19,452 nucleotides of DNA from JBCBAP01 sp038532435 (lineage in GTDB: Bacteria; Pseudomonadota; Alphaproteobacteria; Rhodobacterales; Rhodobacteraceae). Below are positions 12,391 through 19,452 of the stretch, one piece after another; position 1 is the first letter of the stretch; every line of letters starts with the position of its first letter. The notes below the pieces were generated by a model. It made no database searches and was not told the DNA's origin. It worked only from the letters and a program-made list of their open reading frames with translations. Location of the stretch: positions 1 through 19,452 of the forward strand of contig JBCBAP010000065.1 of assembly GCA_038532435.1 (NCBI GenBank), given 5' to 3'. Made by a program: the position numbers and the translations under genes.

Positions 12391-15156
12391 ATGCTTGCCG
12401 TCGGTCCCATAGCCTTCCTCGCCCCCGCGTTGCTCGCGGCACTGGTCGCCCTGCCGCTGCTGTGGTGGCTGCTGCGTGCGACCCCGCCTGCGCCAACGCG
12501 GCGGCTGTTTCCCGGGGTGCGTCTGCTGCTGGGCCTGCAGGATCCGGAACATATGCCGGACCGGACACCGTGGTGGCTTCTGCTGCTTCGGATCCTTGCG
12601 GTTGCTGCGGCGATCCTTGGGCTCGCCAATCCCGTGCTCAATCCGGCGGAGGACCGGCTGGCGGGGCAGGGGCCGCTCATGATCCTGATGGACGGCGGCT
12701 GGGCGAGCGCCCCGGACTGGCCCGCGCGGCAGGCACGCGTTCGCTCCGCCCTCGATGATGCGCGGCGGCAGGGCCGCCCGGTCATTCTGGCGTCGATCGC
12801 CCAGACGGACAGCGTGGCGGAGCTTGCACCGCGGGTCGCCGACGACTGGCGGGGAGAGATCGACGCGCTCGAACCCGCAGCCTGGGGTCCGGACCGCGCC
12901 CGTTTCGCGGAACTTCTGGAGGACTCCGGTCTTGAGGGGGTCGAAACATTGTGGTTGCAGGATGGGCTCGGCGACGATGGCGGTTTGAGCGATGCGCTGC
13001 TCGCCCGCGGATCGGTGGTGGCTATTCCGCCCCAACGGCTTGCTCGGGCTCTGCGTCCGCCCCGCTATGACGGGACCGACGTGGTCGTCGACGTCATCCG
13101 CGCGGATCCGGGGCTCGAAAGCCGGACCGTGGCCGCCTTCGGCCCGGATCCGAACGGGATCGAGAGGGAACTGGGCAGGGCGGAGGCGTCCTTCGCGCCC
13201 GACGAGGATATGGCAGAGGCGAGGTTCGATCTGCCTGTCGAGCTGCGCAACCGGGTCACCCGCATGGCACTGACCGGTGCACCGTCTGCGGGCGGTGTCG
13301 CGCTCACCGATGACGGCCTCAAGCGGCGGAAGGTCGGCCTCATTGCCGGAACGCAGGATGCGGAAGGGCTGCAGCTTCTCGATGCGCTGCATTACCTTCG
13401 GTCGGCCCTGACGGATACGGCGGACATCATCGAGGTGCCGCTGCAGGACCTGCTGCTTGCCAGCCCCGAGGTGATCGTCCTCGCGGACGTGGGGGGCTTC
13501 GCGGACAGCGAACGGGCCGCGCTGGAAGAGTGGGTGGATGAAGGCGGGTTGCTCGTCCGCTTCGCCGGACCCCGGCTTGCGTCCAGCGGTGCCGGCCAGA
13601 TCGAAGAGGATCCGCTGCTGCCTGTGCGCCTGCGCGCCGGGGGGCGGGCGGTCGGTGGGGCGATGTCCTGGGGCGCGCCCAAGCGTCTGCGACCTTTCCC
13701 GGATGCGAGCCCCTTCGCCGGGCTGATCGCCCCGTCGGAGGTCGAGGTCACGTCGCAGGTCATGGCGCAGCCGGACCCGAACCTTTCTGAACGGACGTTT
13801 GCGGCGCTCGAGGACGGTACCCCGCTCGTTACCGGACGGACGGAGGGGCAGGGCCGCGTGGTCCTTTTCCATGTGACCGCCAACGCGGCCTGGTCGAACC
13901 TGCCGCTGTCCGGCCTTTTCGTCTCCATGCTTGAGCGGCTGGCGATCAGTGCCCGCCCCGGCGTGACGGAGGCAGGTGAGCTTGCTGGGGTGACCTGGGC
14001 ACCAGAAAAGGTGCTCGATGGCTTTGGACGGGTCCGGGAGCCGGGGCTCGTCGCCGGTGTGGATGGCGCGCGGCTTGAGGAGGCCCGCCCCGGGCCTGAC
14101 GCGCCACCGGGCCTTTACCGTGCCGGAGACCGGACCGTGGCGGTCAATCTGATGGAGGCGGACAGCGTGCTGGTGCAATCGCCGCCGCCCGCCGCCGGGA
14201 TCATCCGCGGCGATCTCACCCCGGCGGAAGAGGTCAGCTACCAGCCGCTTCTGCTCACGATCGCGGTCGCCCTTCTGTGTGTCGACATTCTGGCGACCCT
14301 GTTCCTTGTCGGGCGGCTCAAGGTGTCCCGGCCCGGCGTTGCGGCTGCCATGGCCCTCGCGCTCCTCACGGCACCGCTCCCGCAACCCGCCTCCGCCCAG
14401 ACCCCGGACGACATCGCCCTGTTCGCGACCGGCGAGACGGTGCTCGGATATGTTGTGACAGGGGACGCGCAGGTCGACCGGATCAGCGGTGCCGGGCTCG
14501 AGGGGTTGGCGCAGGTGCTGACCCTGCGCACGGCGGTAGAGCCGCTCGTGCGCGGTGTCGATCTGGAGGCGGACGAGCTTTCATTCTACCCCATGCTCTA
14601 CTGGCCGGTGACCGAAAGCCAGGCGACGCCGTCTGCGGAAGCCTTCGCCAAGCTCAACACCTTCCTGCGCAATGGCGGGATGCTGTTCTTCGACACGCGG
14701 GACGGAAACATCGGCGGTTTCGGGTCGGGTACCCCGAACGAACGGGTACTCCGCCGTCTGGCTTCCGGCCTTGACCTGCCGCCGCTTGAACCGGTGCCGG
14801 AGGATCATGTGATCACCCGGACGTTCTATCTGCTTCAGTCCTTCCCCGGGCGATCCTCCGGCAGCCCCCTGTGGGTGGAGGCGGCGCGGGATCCCCAGGC
14901 GCTCGACGGTGTGCCGTTCCGGGATCTCAACGACGGTGTCAGCCCGGTCGTGATCGGCGCCCATGACTGGGCGGGAGCCTGGGCCATCGACGAGGCGGGG
15001 CGGTACCTTTTGCCCGTCGGACGCGGCACCACGGGCAGCCGCCAGCGGGAGATTGCGCAGCGCTTCGGCGTCAACCTTGTGATGTACGTGATGACCGGCA
15101 ACTACAAATCCGATCAGGTCCATGTGCCCGCGCTGCTGGAACGGCTGGGGCAGTAG
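12391..15156 (+). CDS. BatA-like N-terminal / DUF4159 membrane fusion protein
   Basis: 921 residues. ATG 12391 is preceded by GGGGAGGGG. A more upstream start would lie in the DUF58 gene. Residues 1-82 are the aerotolerance-regulator (BatA) N-terminus with two membrane helices (about 5-29 and 60-80). A degenerate VWA-like region follows, its site reading LMDGGWAS (D101, no DxSxS). Residues about 310-540 resemble a glutamine-amidotransferase-like fold (KVGLIAGTQDAEGLQLLDAL; EVIVLADVGGF). A membrane helix lies at about 620-642 and a second hydrophobic stretch at about 647-668 ends in ASAQ, like a signal-peptide cleavage site. Residues 671-921 are DUF4159 (DDIALFATGE, FYPMLYWPVT, GGMLFFDTRD, NLVMYVMTGNYKSDQVH), probably periplasmic. 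Function is unknown. It probably couples the cytosolic MoxR/DUF58 pair to the membrane and periplasm. Confidence 0.88.
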   Translation: MLAVGPIAFLAPALLAALVALPLLWWLLRATPPAPTRRLFPGVRLLLGLQDPEHMPDRTPWWLLLLRILAVAAAILGLANPVLNPAEDRLAGQGPLMILMDGGWASAPDWPARQARVRSALDDARRQGRPVILASIAQTDSVAELAPRVADDWRGEIDALEPAAWGPDRARFAELLEDSGLEGVETLWLQDGLGDDGGLSDALLARGSVVAIPPQRLARALRPPRYDGTDVVVDVIRADPGLESRTVAAFGPDPNGIERELGRAEASFAPDEDMAEARFDLPVELRNRVTRMALTGAPSAGGVALTDDGLKRRKVGLIAGTQDAEGLQLLDALHYLRSALTDTADIIEVPLQDLLLASPEVIVLADVGGFADSERAALEEWVDEGGLLVRFAGPRLASSGAGQIEEDPLLPVRLRAGGRAVGGAMSWGAPKRLRPFPDASPFAGLIAPSEVEVTSQVMAQPDPNLSERTFAALEDGTPLVTGRTEGQGRVVLFHVTANAAWSNLPLSGLFVSMLERLAISARPGVTEAGELAGVTWAPEKVLDGFGRVREPGLVAGVDGARLEEARPGPDAPPGLYRAGDRTVAVNLMEADSVLVQSPPPAAGIIRGDLTPAEEVSYQPLLLTIAVALLCVDILATLFLVGRLKVSRPGVAAAMALALLTAPLPQPASAQTPDDIALFATGETVLGYVVTGDAQVDRISGAGLEGLAQVLTLRTAVEPLVRGVDLEADELSFYPMLYWPVTESQATPSAEAFAKLNTFLRNGGMLFFDTRDGNIGGFGSGTPNERVLRRLASGLDLPPLEPVPEDHVITRTFYLLQSFPGRSSGSPLWVEAARDPQALDGVPFRDLNDGVSPVVIGAHDWAGAWAIDEAGRYLLPVGRGTTGSRQREIAQRFGVNLVMYVMTGNYKSDQVHVPALLERLGQ

Positions 15157-15164
15157 GGGGCCGC

Positions 15165-17261
15165 ATGATCTCGACCATCGTCTTTGATCCGCTGATCCCG
15201 CTCCTGCCGCTTGCGCTGCTGGCGGCGCTGGCGCTTGCGCTGGTGTTCTATGCGGGATGGCAGAGGCTGGCGGGCTGGATGCTCCGCGCGCTCGCGGCAC
15301 TCGTGCTGCTCACAGCACTTGCAAACCCGTCGCTCCGCTTCGAGGAGCGGTTGCCCCTCTCCGACATCGCGTTCGTGGTGATCGACCAGAGCTCTTCGCA
15401 GGCGATTGATGTGCGGCCCGAACAGATCACCGAGGCGCGGGCGGAGCTCGAGGCGCAGCTCGGCACGCTCGCCACCGATCCGAGGGCGCCGCTCGAATGG
15501 CGCGTGCTTGAGGTCGGCGATACGGAAGAGGCGGGGCGGGAGCGTGGCACCCACATTATCCGCCTTCTGGAGACCGCGGCCTCCGAAGTGTCCGCGGACC
15601 GCATTGCCGGGGCCATCATCGTGTCCGACGGACAGGTGCATGACGCTGACCTCGCGGACGGCTTCCCCGCGCCGGTTCATCTGCTGCTCACAGGGCGGGA
15701 GAGCGAGTGGGACCGACGGCTCGTTGTCGAGACTGCGCCGAGCTTCGGCATCGTGGGCGAGGATGTGGAGATGCGCGTGCGCGTGGAGCAGCGAGGCGAC
15801 ATCCCTCCGGATGCGGGCGAGATGCTGCCCCTGCGCATCAGCGTGGATGGCGAGCCTTCCGGTGCGGTGTCGGTCCGCGCGGGCGAAAGCGTGGCCTTCA
15901 GCGTGCCGATCACACATGGTGGGCTTAACGTGCTGCAACTGACCGTCGATCCGGCGGAGACGGAGCTGACGGACCGGAACAACTCGGCGATCATCTCGAT
16001 CAACGGCGTTCGGGATCGGCTGCGCGTGCTTCTCGTGTCCGGAGAGCCCCATGCGGGCGGGCGGACTTGGCGCAACCTGCTCAAGGCGGATCCGAGCGTG
16101 GATCTGGTGCATTTCACGATCCTGCGCCCGCCGACGAAGCAGGACGGCGTGCCGGTGTTCGAGATGTCGCTGATCGCGTTCCCGACCCGCGAGCTTTTCA
16201 TGCAGAAGATCGACGAGTTCGATCTGATCATCTTCGATCGCTACCGCAGGCGCGGCGTGCTTCCCACGCCCTACCTTCAGAACATCGCACGGTATGTGGA
16301 GGATGGCGGCGCGGTGCTCGTCGCCTCCGGTCCTGCTTTCGCCGGGGTCGAGAGCCTGCACCGTACGCCGCTCCGCTCGGTGCTGCCTGCCGCCCCGACG
16401 GCGCGGGTGTTCGAGAAGGGGTATGTCCCCCGGATCACGGATGTGGGTCGTCGCCATCCGGTGACGGAGGGTTTGGAGGAGGCCGCACCGCGCCCGACCC
16501 TCGATGATGGCACACCGGGCTGGGGCCGCTGGTTCCGCATGATCGACATGGCTCAGGAAAGCGGCCATGCGGTGATGTCCGGACCGGACGACCGCCCGCT
16601 TCTGATCATGGACCGTCCAGGCGAGGGGCGGATCGCCGTGCTCGCCTCGGACCATGCATGGCTCTGGTCACGGGGCTACGAGGGCGGGGGGCCGCAGTCG
16701 GAGCTGCTCCGCCGCCTTGCCCACTGGCTGATGAAGGAACCTGAGCTTGAGGAAGATGCGCTCACCGCCGTGGCGGACGGGCGCGAAGTGCGGGTGGAAC
16801 GCCGCACGCTCGACGACATTTCCCCGGACCTGAGCATCGAGACGCCCTCCGGCGAGACACTGACGGCGGAGTTCGTGGAGGTCAGCCCGGGCAAGTGGCA
16901 GGCGGAGTTCACCGCGCCGGAGAACGGGATCTACCGGCTCGATGACGGCCTGTTGCAGAGCGTGGCGGCTGTGGGACCCTCCGCACCCAAGGAGTTTGAG
17001 GATCCGCTCTCCACCGGTGCGCTTCTCGCATCGCTGACGGACGTCTCGCTCGGCAGCATCGAGCGTGTGGATGGGGGTGTGCCCGACATTCGCAGGGTGC
17101 GGGAGGGCCGTTCCGGCGACGGTCGGGGCTGGATCGGGCTGCACCGGCGGGATGCCTATCAGGTCCAGAACATCTCCCTCACGCCGCTGGCCCCTGCGTG
17201 GCTGGTGCTCGCGCTCACTGCGTTCTTCATTGTCGCGGCCTGGCGGATCGAGGGGCGCTGA
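15165..17261 (+). CDS. VWA-like / glutamine-amidotransferase-fold membrane protein
   Basis: 698 residues. ATG 15165 lies 8 bases after the previous stop. Membrane helices are at about 9-30, 36-53 and 676-693, placing the central part outside the membrane. Residues 67-160 are VWA-like: DIAFVVIDQSSSQ has an intact DxSxS (D74, S76, S78), and IIVSDGQ (D155) resembles the late metal-site aspartate. Residues about 190-280 look like an immunoglobulin/CARDB-like beta domain (PLRISVDGEPSGAVSV; NVLQLTVDPAETELTDRNNS). Residues about 283-540 are a class I glutamine-amidotransferase-like fold (RLRVLLVSGEPHAGGRTWRN, FDLIIFDRY, YVEDGGAVLVASGPAF, RIAVLASDHAWLWSRGYEGG). No convincing Cys-His-Glu amidotransferase triad is seen, so catalysis is doubtful. 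It is the last gene of the moxR operon and meets the DUF599 gene tail to tail, with 4 bases between stops. Confidence 0.85.
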   Translation: MISTIVFDPLIPLLPLALLAALALALVFYAGWQRLAGWMLRALAALVLLTALANPSLRFEERLPLSDIAFVVIDQSSSQAIDVRPEQITEARAELEAQLGTLATDPRAPLEWRVLEVGDTEEAGRERGTHIIRLLETAASEVSADRIAGAIIVSDGQVHDADLADGFPAPVHLLLTGRESEWDRRLVVETAPSFGIVGEDVEMRVRVEQRGDIPPDAGEMLPLRISVDGEPSGAVSVRAGESVAFSVPITHGGLNVLQLTVDPAETELTDRNNSAIISINGVRDRLRVLLVSGEPHAGGRTWRNLLKADPSVDLVHFTILRPPTKQDGVPVFEMSLIAFPTRELFMQKIDEFDLIIFDRYRRRGVLPTPYLQNIARYVEDGGAVLVASGPAFAGVESLHRTPLRSVLPAAPTARVFEKGYVPRITDVGRRHPVTEGLEEAAPRPTLDDGTPGWGRWFRMIDMAQESGHAVMSGPDDRPLLIMDRPGEGRIAVLASDHAWLWSRGYEGGGPQSELLRRLAHWLMKEPELEEDALTAVADGREVRVERRTLDDISPDLSIETPSGETLTAEFVEVSPGKWQAEFTAPENGIYRLDDGLLQSVAAVGPSAPKEFEDPLSTGALLASLTDVSLGSIERVDGGVPDIRRVREGRSGDGRGWIGLHRRDAYQVQNISLTPLAPAWLVLALTAFFIVAAWRIEGR

Positions 17262-17265
17262 CCGA

Positions 17266-17973
17266 TCAGTCCGGAAGCAGCGCCTTGCGGGAGGCGGAGT
17301 TGAACTCCCGCCGGTAGAGCATCATCAGGGTCGCCGCCGTTGCGAGCAGAAACGCCGCGGGCCCGAGCAACCAGGCAAGGGCCGCGAGCGCGAAGTAGAG
17401 CGCACGCAGGCCACGGTTGAAGCTCCGCGCACCGGTGATTTGCAGCACTGCCGCCCTCTCGGCCATCCGCATGCGCTCCCCTTCATTGTCCGCGCCGAGG
17501 TTGGGCACCGCGGCCATCACGACGGCCGCGTAGCTGAACAGCCGGTGGGACCAGACGAACTTCAGGAAGGCGGAGGTCACGATCAGCACCACGAGGATCA
17601 GCTTCGCCTCCAGCACCACCTTGGGATCCGCAAGCGCGGGCGACAGATCCTGCGCGACGGAGATGAGCTGTTCCGCCTGCCCGATCAGGGCGGCTCCGCC
17701 GCCGATCGCGATCATGCAGGCGGAGGCGAAGAAGGTGGTGCCCTGTCGCAACCCGTTCAGCACCGCGCTGTCGAAGATGCGCACGTCCCGCGCCTGCATC
17801 TCCATCATCCACCGCCGGCGATAGTGCACCATCAGCGTGTGGGTCGACGGACGGGAGCTGGGCGGATGCTCGATCACCCGGCCGATCACGGTCCAGCCGA
17901 TGAAGAGCAGCAGCAGGCCCGCGATGTCGGCAGTGCTGAACCCGGTAAGGATCTGGGTCGGATTTTCGAGCAT
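17266..17973 (-). CDS. DUF599 family integral membrane protein
   Basis: 235 residues from ATG 17973, with GAGGA about 8 bases upstream. The frame is open to 18090, but the added residues are Arg/His/Pro-rich, lack family similarity and would reach into the glcD operator, so the shorter start is preferred. Membrane segments lie at about 17-34 (IAGLLLLFIGWTVIGRVI), 78-98, 120-140 and 188-218. DUF599-type motifs are seen: MEMQARDVRIFDSAVLNGLR (57-76), KFVWSHRLFSYAAVVM (138-153) and SFNRGLRALYFALAALAWLL (184-203). Function unknown. It is divergent from glcD, with 155 bases between the starts, and convergent with the moxR operon. Confidence 0.88.
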   Translation of the reverse strand: MLENPTQILTGFSTADIAGLLLLFIGWTVIGRVIEHPPSSRPSTHTLMVHYRRRWMMEMQARDVRIFDSAVLNGLRQGTTFFASACMIAIGGGAALIGQAEQLISVAQDLSPALADPKVVLEAKLILVVLIVTSAFLKFVWSHRLFSYAAVVMAAVPNLGADNEGERMRMAERAAVLQITGARSFNRGLRALYFALAALAWLLGPAAFLLATAATLMMLYRREFNSASRKALLPD

Positions 17974-18067
17974 GGGGGGATCCTCGGCTTGTTGCGCCCG
18001 TCCTAGCGACCTTCCACGAGGATGGCCAGCAGCGTGCCGCGTGGCGGCCGGATCGAGACAATTCCGC

Positions 18068-18095
18068 TGGACATCTTCAAAATTGGTCATATAAA
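18068..18095 (+). promoter_or_regulatory. Candidate sigma-70-type promoter of glcD
   Basis: TGGACA (18068-18073, 5 of 6 to TTGACA) and TATAAA (18090-18095, 5 of 6 to TATAAT) are 16 bases apart. The predicted transcript would start near 18102, about 27 bases before the ATG. The region is AT-richer than its surroundings. The -10 box sits inside the spacer of the inverted repeat at 18081-18105. Confidence 0.5.
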
Positions 18096-18105
18096 CAAAC
18101 CAATT
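18081..18105. promoter_or_regulatory. Putative operator: inverted repeat over the glcD -10 box
   Basis: AATTGGT (18081-18087) and ACCAATT (18099-18105) are perfect inverted arms separated by exactly 11 bases. The geometry fits the T-N11-A rule of LysR-type sites. The half-site ATTGGT/ACCAAT also resembles arms of GntR/FadR-type operators (PdhR, LldR, GlcC), though those usually have a much shorter spacer. Position over the -10 box suggests repression. Which regulator binds is not known. Confidence 0.5.
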
Positions 18106-18128
18106 CCAGCGGATTGAGGGAGAGTGCC

Positions 18129-19452
18129 ATGGAGATGCCGGTTCCGGACGAAGCGATCATCGCGCGCAAGGCACAGATCGTGGAAAGGCTGCGCGGTGTG
18201 CTGCCCGCGGACTCGGTGATCCACGACCCGGCGGAGACCCGCGCCTATGAGTGCGACGCGCTGACGGCGTACCGGTGCCCGCCGCTCTGCGCGGTCCTGC
18301 CTTCCTCGACGGAGGAGGTTGCGGTGGTCCTCAAGATCTGCCACGCGGAAGGGGTGCCCGTTGTGCCCCGTGGTTCGGGCACATCGCTCGCGGGTGGTGC
18401 TCTGCCGACTGCGGATGCGGTGATCCTCGGCGTGGCGAAGCTCAACCAGGTGCTCGAGGCGGATTATGAGAACCGGGTAATCCGGGTTCAGGCCGGGCGC
18501 ACGAACCTGAGCGTCACCGGCGCCGTCGAAGGCGAGGATTTCTTCTACGCGCCCGATCCGTCGAGCCAGCTTGCCTGCGCCATCGCGGGTAACATCGGCA
18601 TGAACTCCGGCGGGGCGCACTGTCTGAAATACGGGGTGACGACGAACAACCTGCTTGGCGTGACCATGGTCACCATGGAGGGCGAGGTGATCGAGCTCGG
18701 CGGCGCGCATCTGGATGCCGCGGGATACGATCTGCTCGGTTTGGTCTGCGGGTCCGAAGGGCAGCTCGGGGTGGTGACCGAGGCCACCTTGCGCATCCTG
18801 CGCAAGCCCGAGGGTGCCCGTCCGGTGCTGATGGGCTTCGCCTCCTCGGAGGTTGCGGGAGCCTGCGTGTCGGACATCATCAAGGCGGGCGTGCTGCCGG
18901 TCGCGATCGAGTTCATGGATGAGCTCTGCATCCGCGTCTGCGAGGACTTTGCCAAAGCAGGCTACCCGGATGTTCCCGCGCTCCTGATCGTGGAGGTCGA
19001 GGGGTCGGAGCCGGAGATCCGGGAGCAGCTCGACAAGATCCTCGAGATCGCGCAGCGTCACGACCCGCTCGAGCTGCGGGAAAGCAGCAACCCCGCGGAG
19101 TCCGCGGCGATCTGGAAGGGGCGCAAGGCGGCCTTTGGCGCGATGGGGCAGATCAACGACTACATGTGCCTCGATGGCACGATCCCGGTCAGCGCGTTGC
19201 CCCTCGTCCTGCGCCGGATCGGCGAGATGTCCGAGGAGTACGGGCTCGAGGTCGGGAACGTGTTCCATGCGGGCGACGGCAACATGCATCCCCTCATCCT
19301 CTTCGATGCCAACAAGCCGGGTGATCTGGAGACGTGCGAGGCGTTCGGGGCGGAGATCCTGAAGCTTTGCGTGGAGGTCGGCGGCTGCTTGACCGGGGAG
19401 CACGGGGTCGGGATCGAGAAGCGGGATCTGATGCTCACCCAGTACACGGCAG
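18129..19452 (+). CDS. glcD: Glycolate oxidase subunit GlcD, FAD-linked (3'-truncated by window)
   Basis: 441 complete codons are visible and the frame runs off the window. E. coli GlcD has 499 residues, so about 60 are probably missing. ATG 18129 follows AGGGAG. An ATG two codons on is also possible. The FAD-binding PCMH domain has VVPRGSGTSLAGGALP (78-93), GNIGMNSGGAHCLKYGVT (154-171) and LLGLVCGSEGQLGVVTEATL. The C-terminal FAD-linked oxidase domain has FHAGDGNMHP (H380, H387) and GEHGVGIEKRDLM (E424, H425). The enzyme oxidises glycolate to glyoxylate and needs GlcE and the iron-sulfur subunit GlcF, expected just downstream. A D-lactate or other 2-hydroxyacid dehydrogenase of the same family is possible, but the sequence and divergent DUF599 neighbour favour GlcD. 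Confidence 0.92.
   Translation, partial: MEMPVPDEAIIARKAQIVERLRGVLPADSVIHDPAETRAYECDALTAYRCPPLCAVLPSSTEEVAVVLKICHAEGVPVVPRGSGTSLAGGALPTADAVILGVAKLNQVLEADYENRVIRVQAGRTNLSVTGAVEGEDFFYAPDPSSQLACAIAGNIGMNSGGAHCLKYGVTTNNLLGVTMVTMEGEVIELGGAHLDAAGYDLLGLVCGSEGQLGVVTEATLRILRKPEGARPVLMGFASSEVAGACVSDIIKAGVLPVAIEFMDELCIRVCEDFAKAGYPDVPALLIVEVEGSEPEIREQLDKILEIAQRHDPLELRESSNPAESAAIWKGRKAAFGAMGQINDYMCLDGTIPVSALPLVLRRIGEMSEEYGLEVGNVFHAGDGNMHPLILFDANKPGDLETCEAFGAEILKLCVEVGGCLTGEHGVGIEKRDLMLTQYTA

Noticed and set aside
12355..14385. Long minus-strand open frame (about 676 codons) opposite the DUF4159 gene
   Set aside because: It is rich in Arg/Gly/Pro/His with no recognisable domain, and lies exactly opposite a well-supported gene. 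Such frames are common in GC-rich DNA because stop codons are rare on the complementary strand.
17262..17265. Bidirectional terminator between the moxR operon and DUF599
   Set aside because: Only four bases separate the stops and no stem with a T-run is visible on either strand.
17974..18090. N-terminal extension of the DUF599 frame
   Set aside because: Arg/His/Pro-rich, no family similarity, and it would start within the glcD operator. ATG 17973 has a good ribosome-binding site.

Overview
The window is a GC-rich (roughly two-thirds G+C by eye), tightly packed chromosomal segment of an alphaproteobacterium. The gene set points to a Rhodobacteraceae/Roseobacter-type genome: gpmI-envC-ctpA next to rppH, a DUF1285 gene divergent from a MoxR/DUF58/DUF4159 cluster, and a DUF599 gene divergent from glcD. 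This assignment is by protein family and gene order only. I see no transposase, integrase, CRISPR array, tRNA or rRNA. No stretch longer than about 155 bases lacks a gene.

Left part (1-4001, + strand): the 3' end of a ligase-associated DNA exonuclease (metallo-beta-lactamase/beta-CASP) and a complete ATP-dependent DNA ligase, a pair that usually sits side by side. Here they are separated by a membrane-anchored strictosidine-synthase/SMP-30-like six-bladed propeller and a LysR-type regulator. A terminator-like hairpin precedes lysR.

Central housekeeping block (4103-8665, + strand): gpmI (phosphoglycerate mutase), an EnvC-like murein-hydrolase activator with a degenerate LytM domain, ctpA (S41 protease) and rppH (mRNA 5' pyrophosphohydrolase). 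gpmI/envC and envC/ctpA each overlap by 4 bases, which implies translational coupling of a glycolytic enzyme to two cell-wall factors. A region able to fold as a three-way junction lies between lig and gpmI. A strong bulged hairpin lies between ctpA and rppH.

Middle (8674-10360, - strand): a TbpB-barrel-like surface lipoprotein with a repetitive Gly/Pro/Ser tail, one base downstream of a DUF1285 gene. This pair is divergent from the next operon.

MoxR operon (10455-17261, + strand): a MoxR AAA+ ATPase, a DUF58 protein, a 921-residue BatA-like/DUF4159 membrane protein and a 698-residue VWA-like/glutamine-amidotransferase-fold membrane protein. Junctions are 1-8 bases long, so this is one unit. 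It resembles MoxR-VWA chaperone-type systems and the Bat operon, but its substrate is unknown. It is the best candidate here for an uncharacterised system: an ATPase plus three adaptor/VWA-type partners at and across the inner membrane.

Right end: a DUF599 membrane protein (- strand) is divergent from glcD, which runs off the window and is probably the first gene of glcDEF. Immediately upstream of glcD a perfect 7-bp inverted repeat with an 11-base spacer embraces a TATAAA -10 box, a credible operator/promoter.
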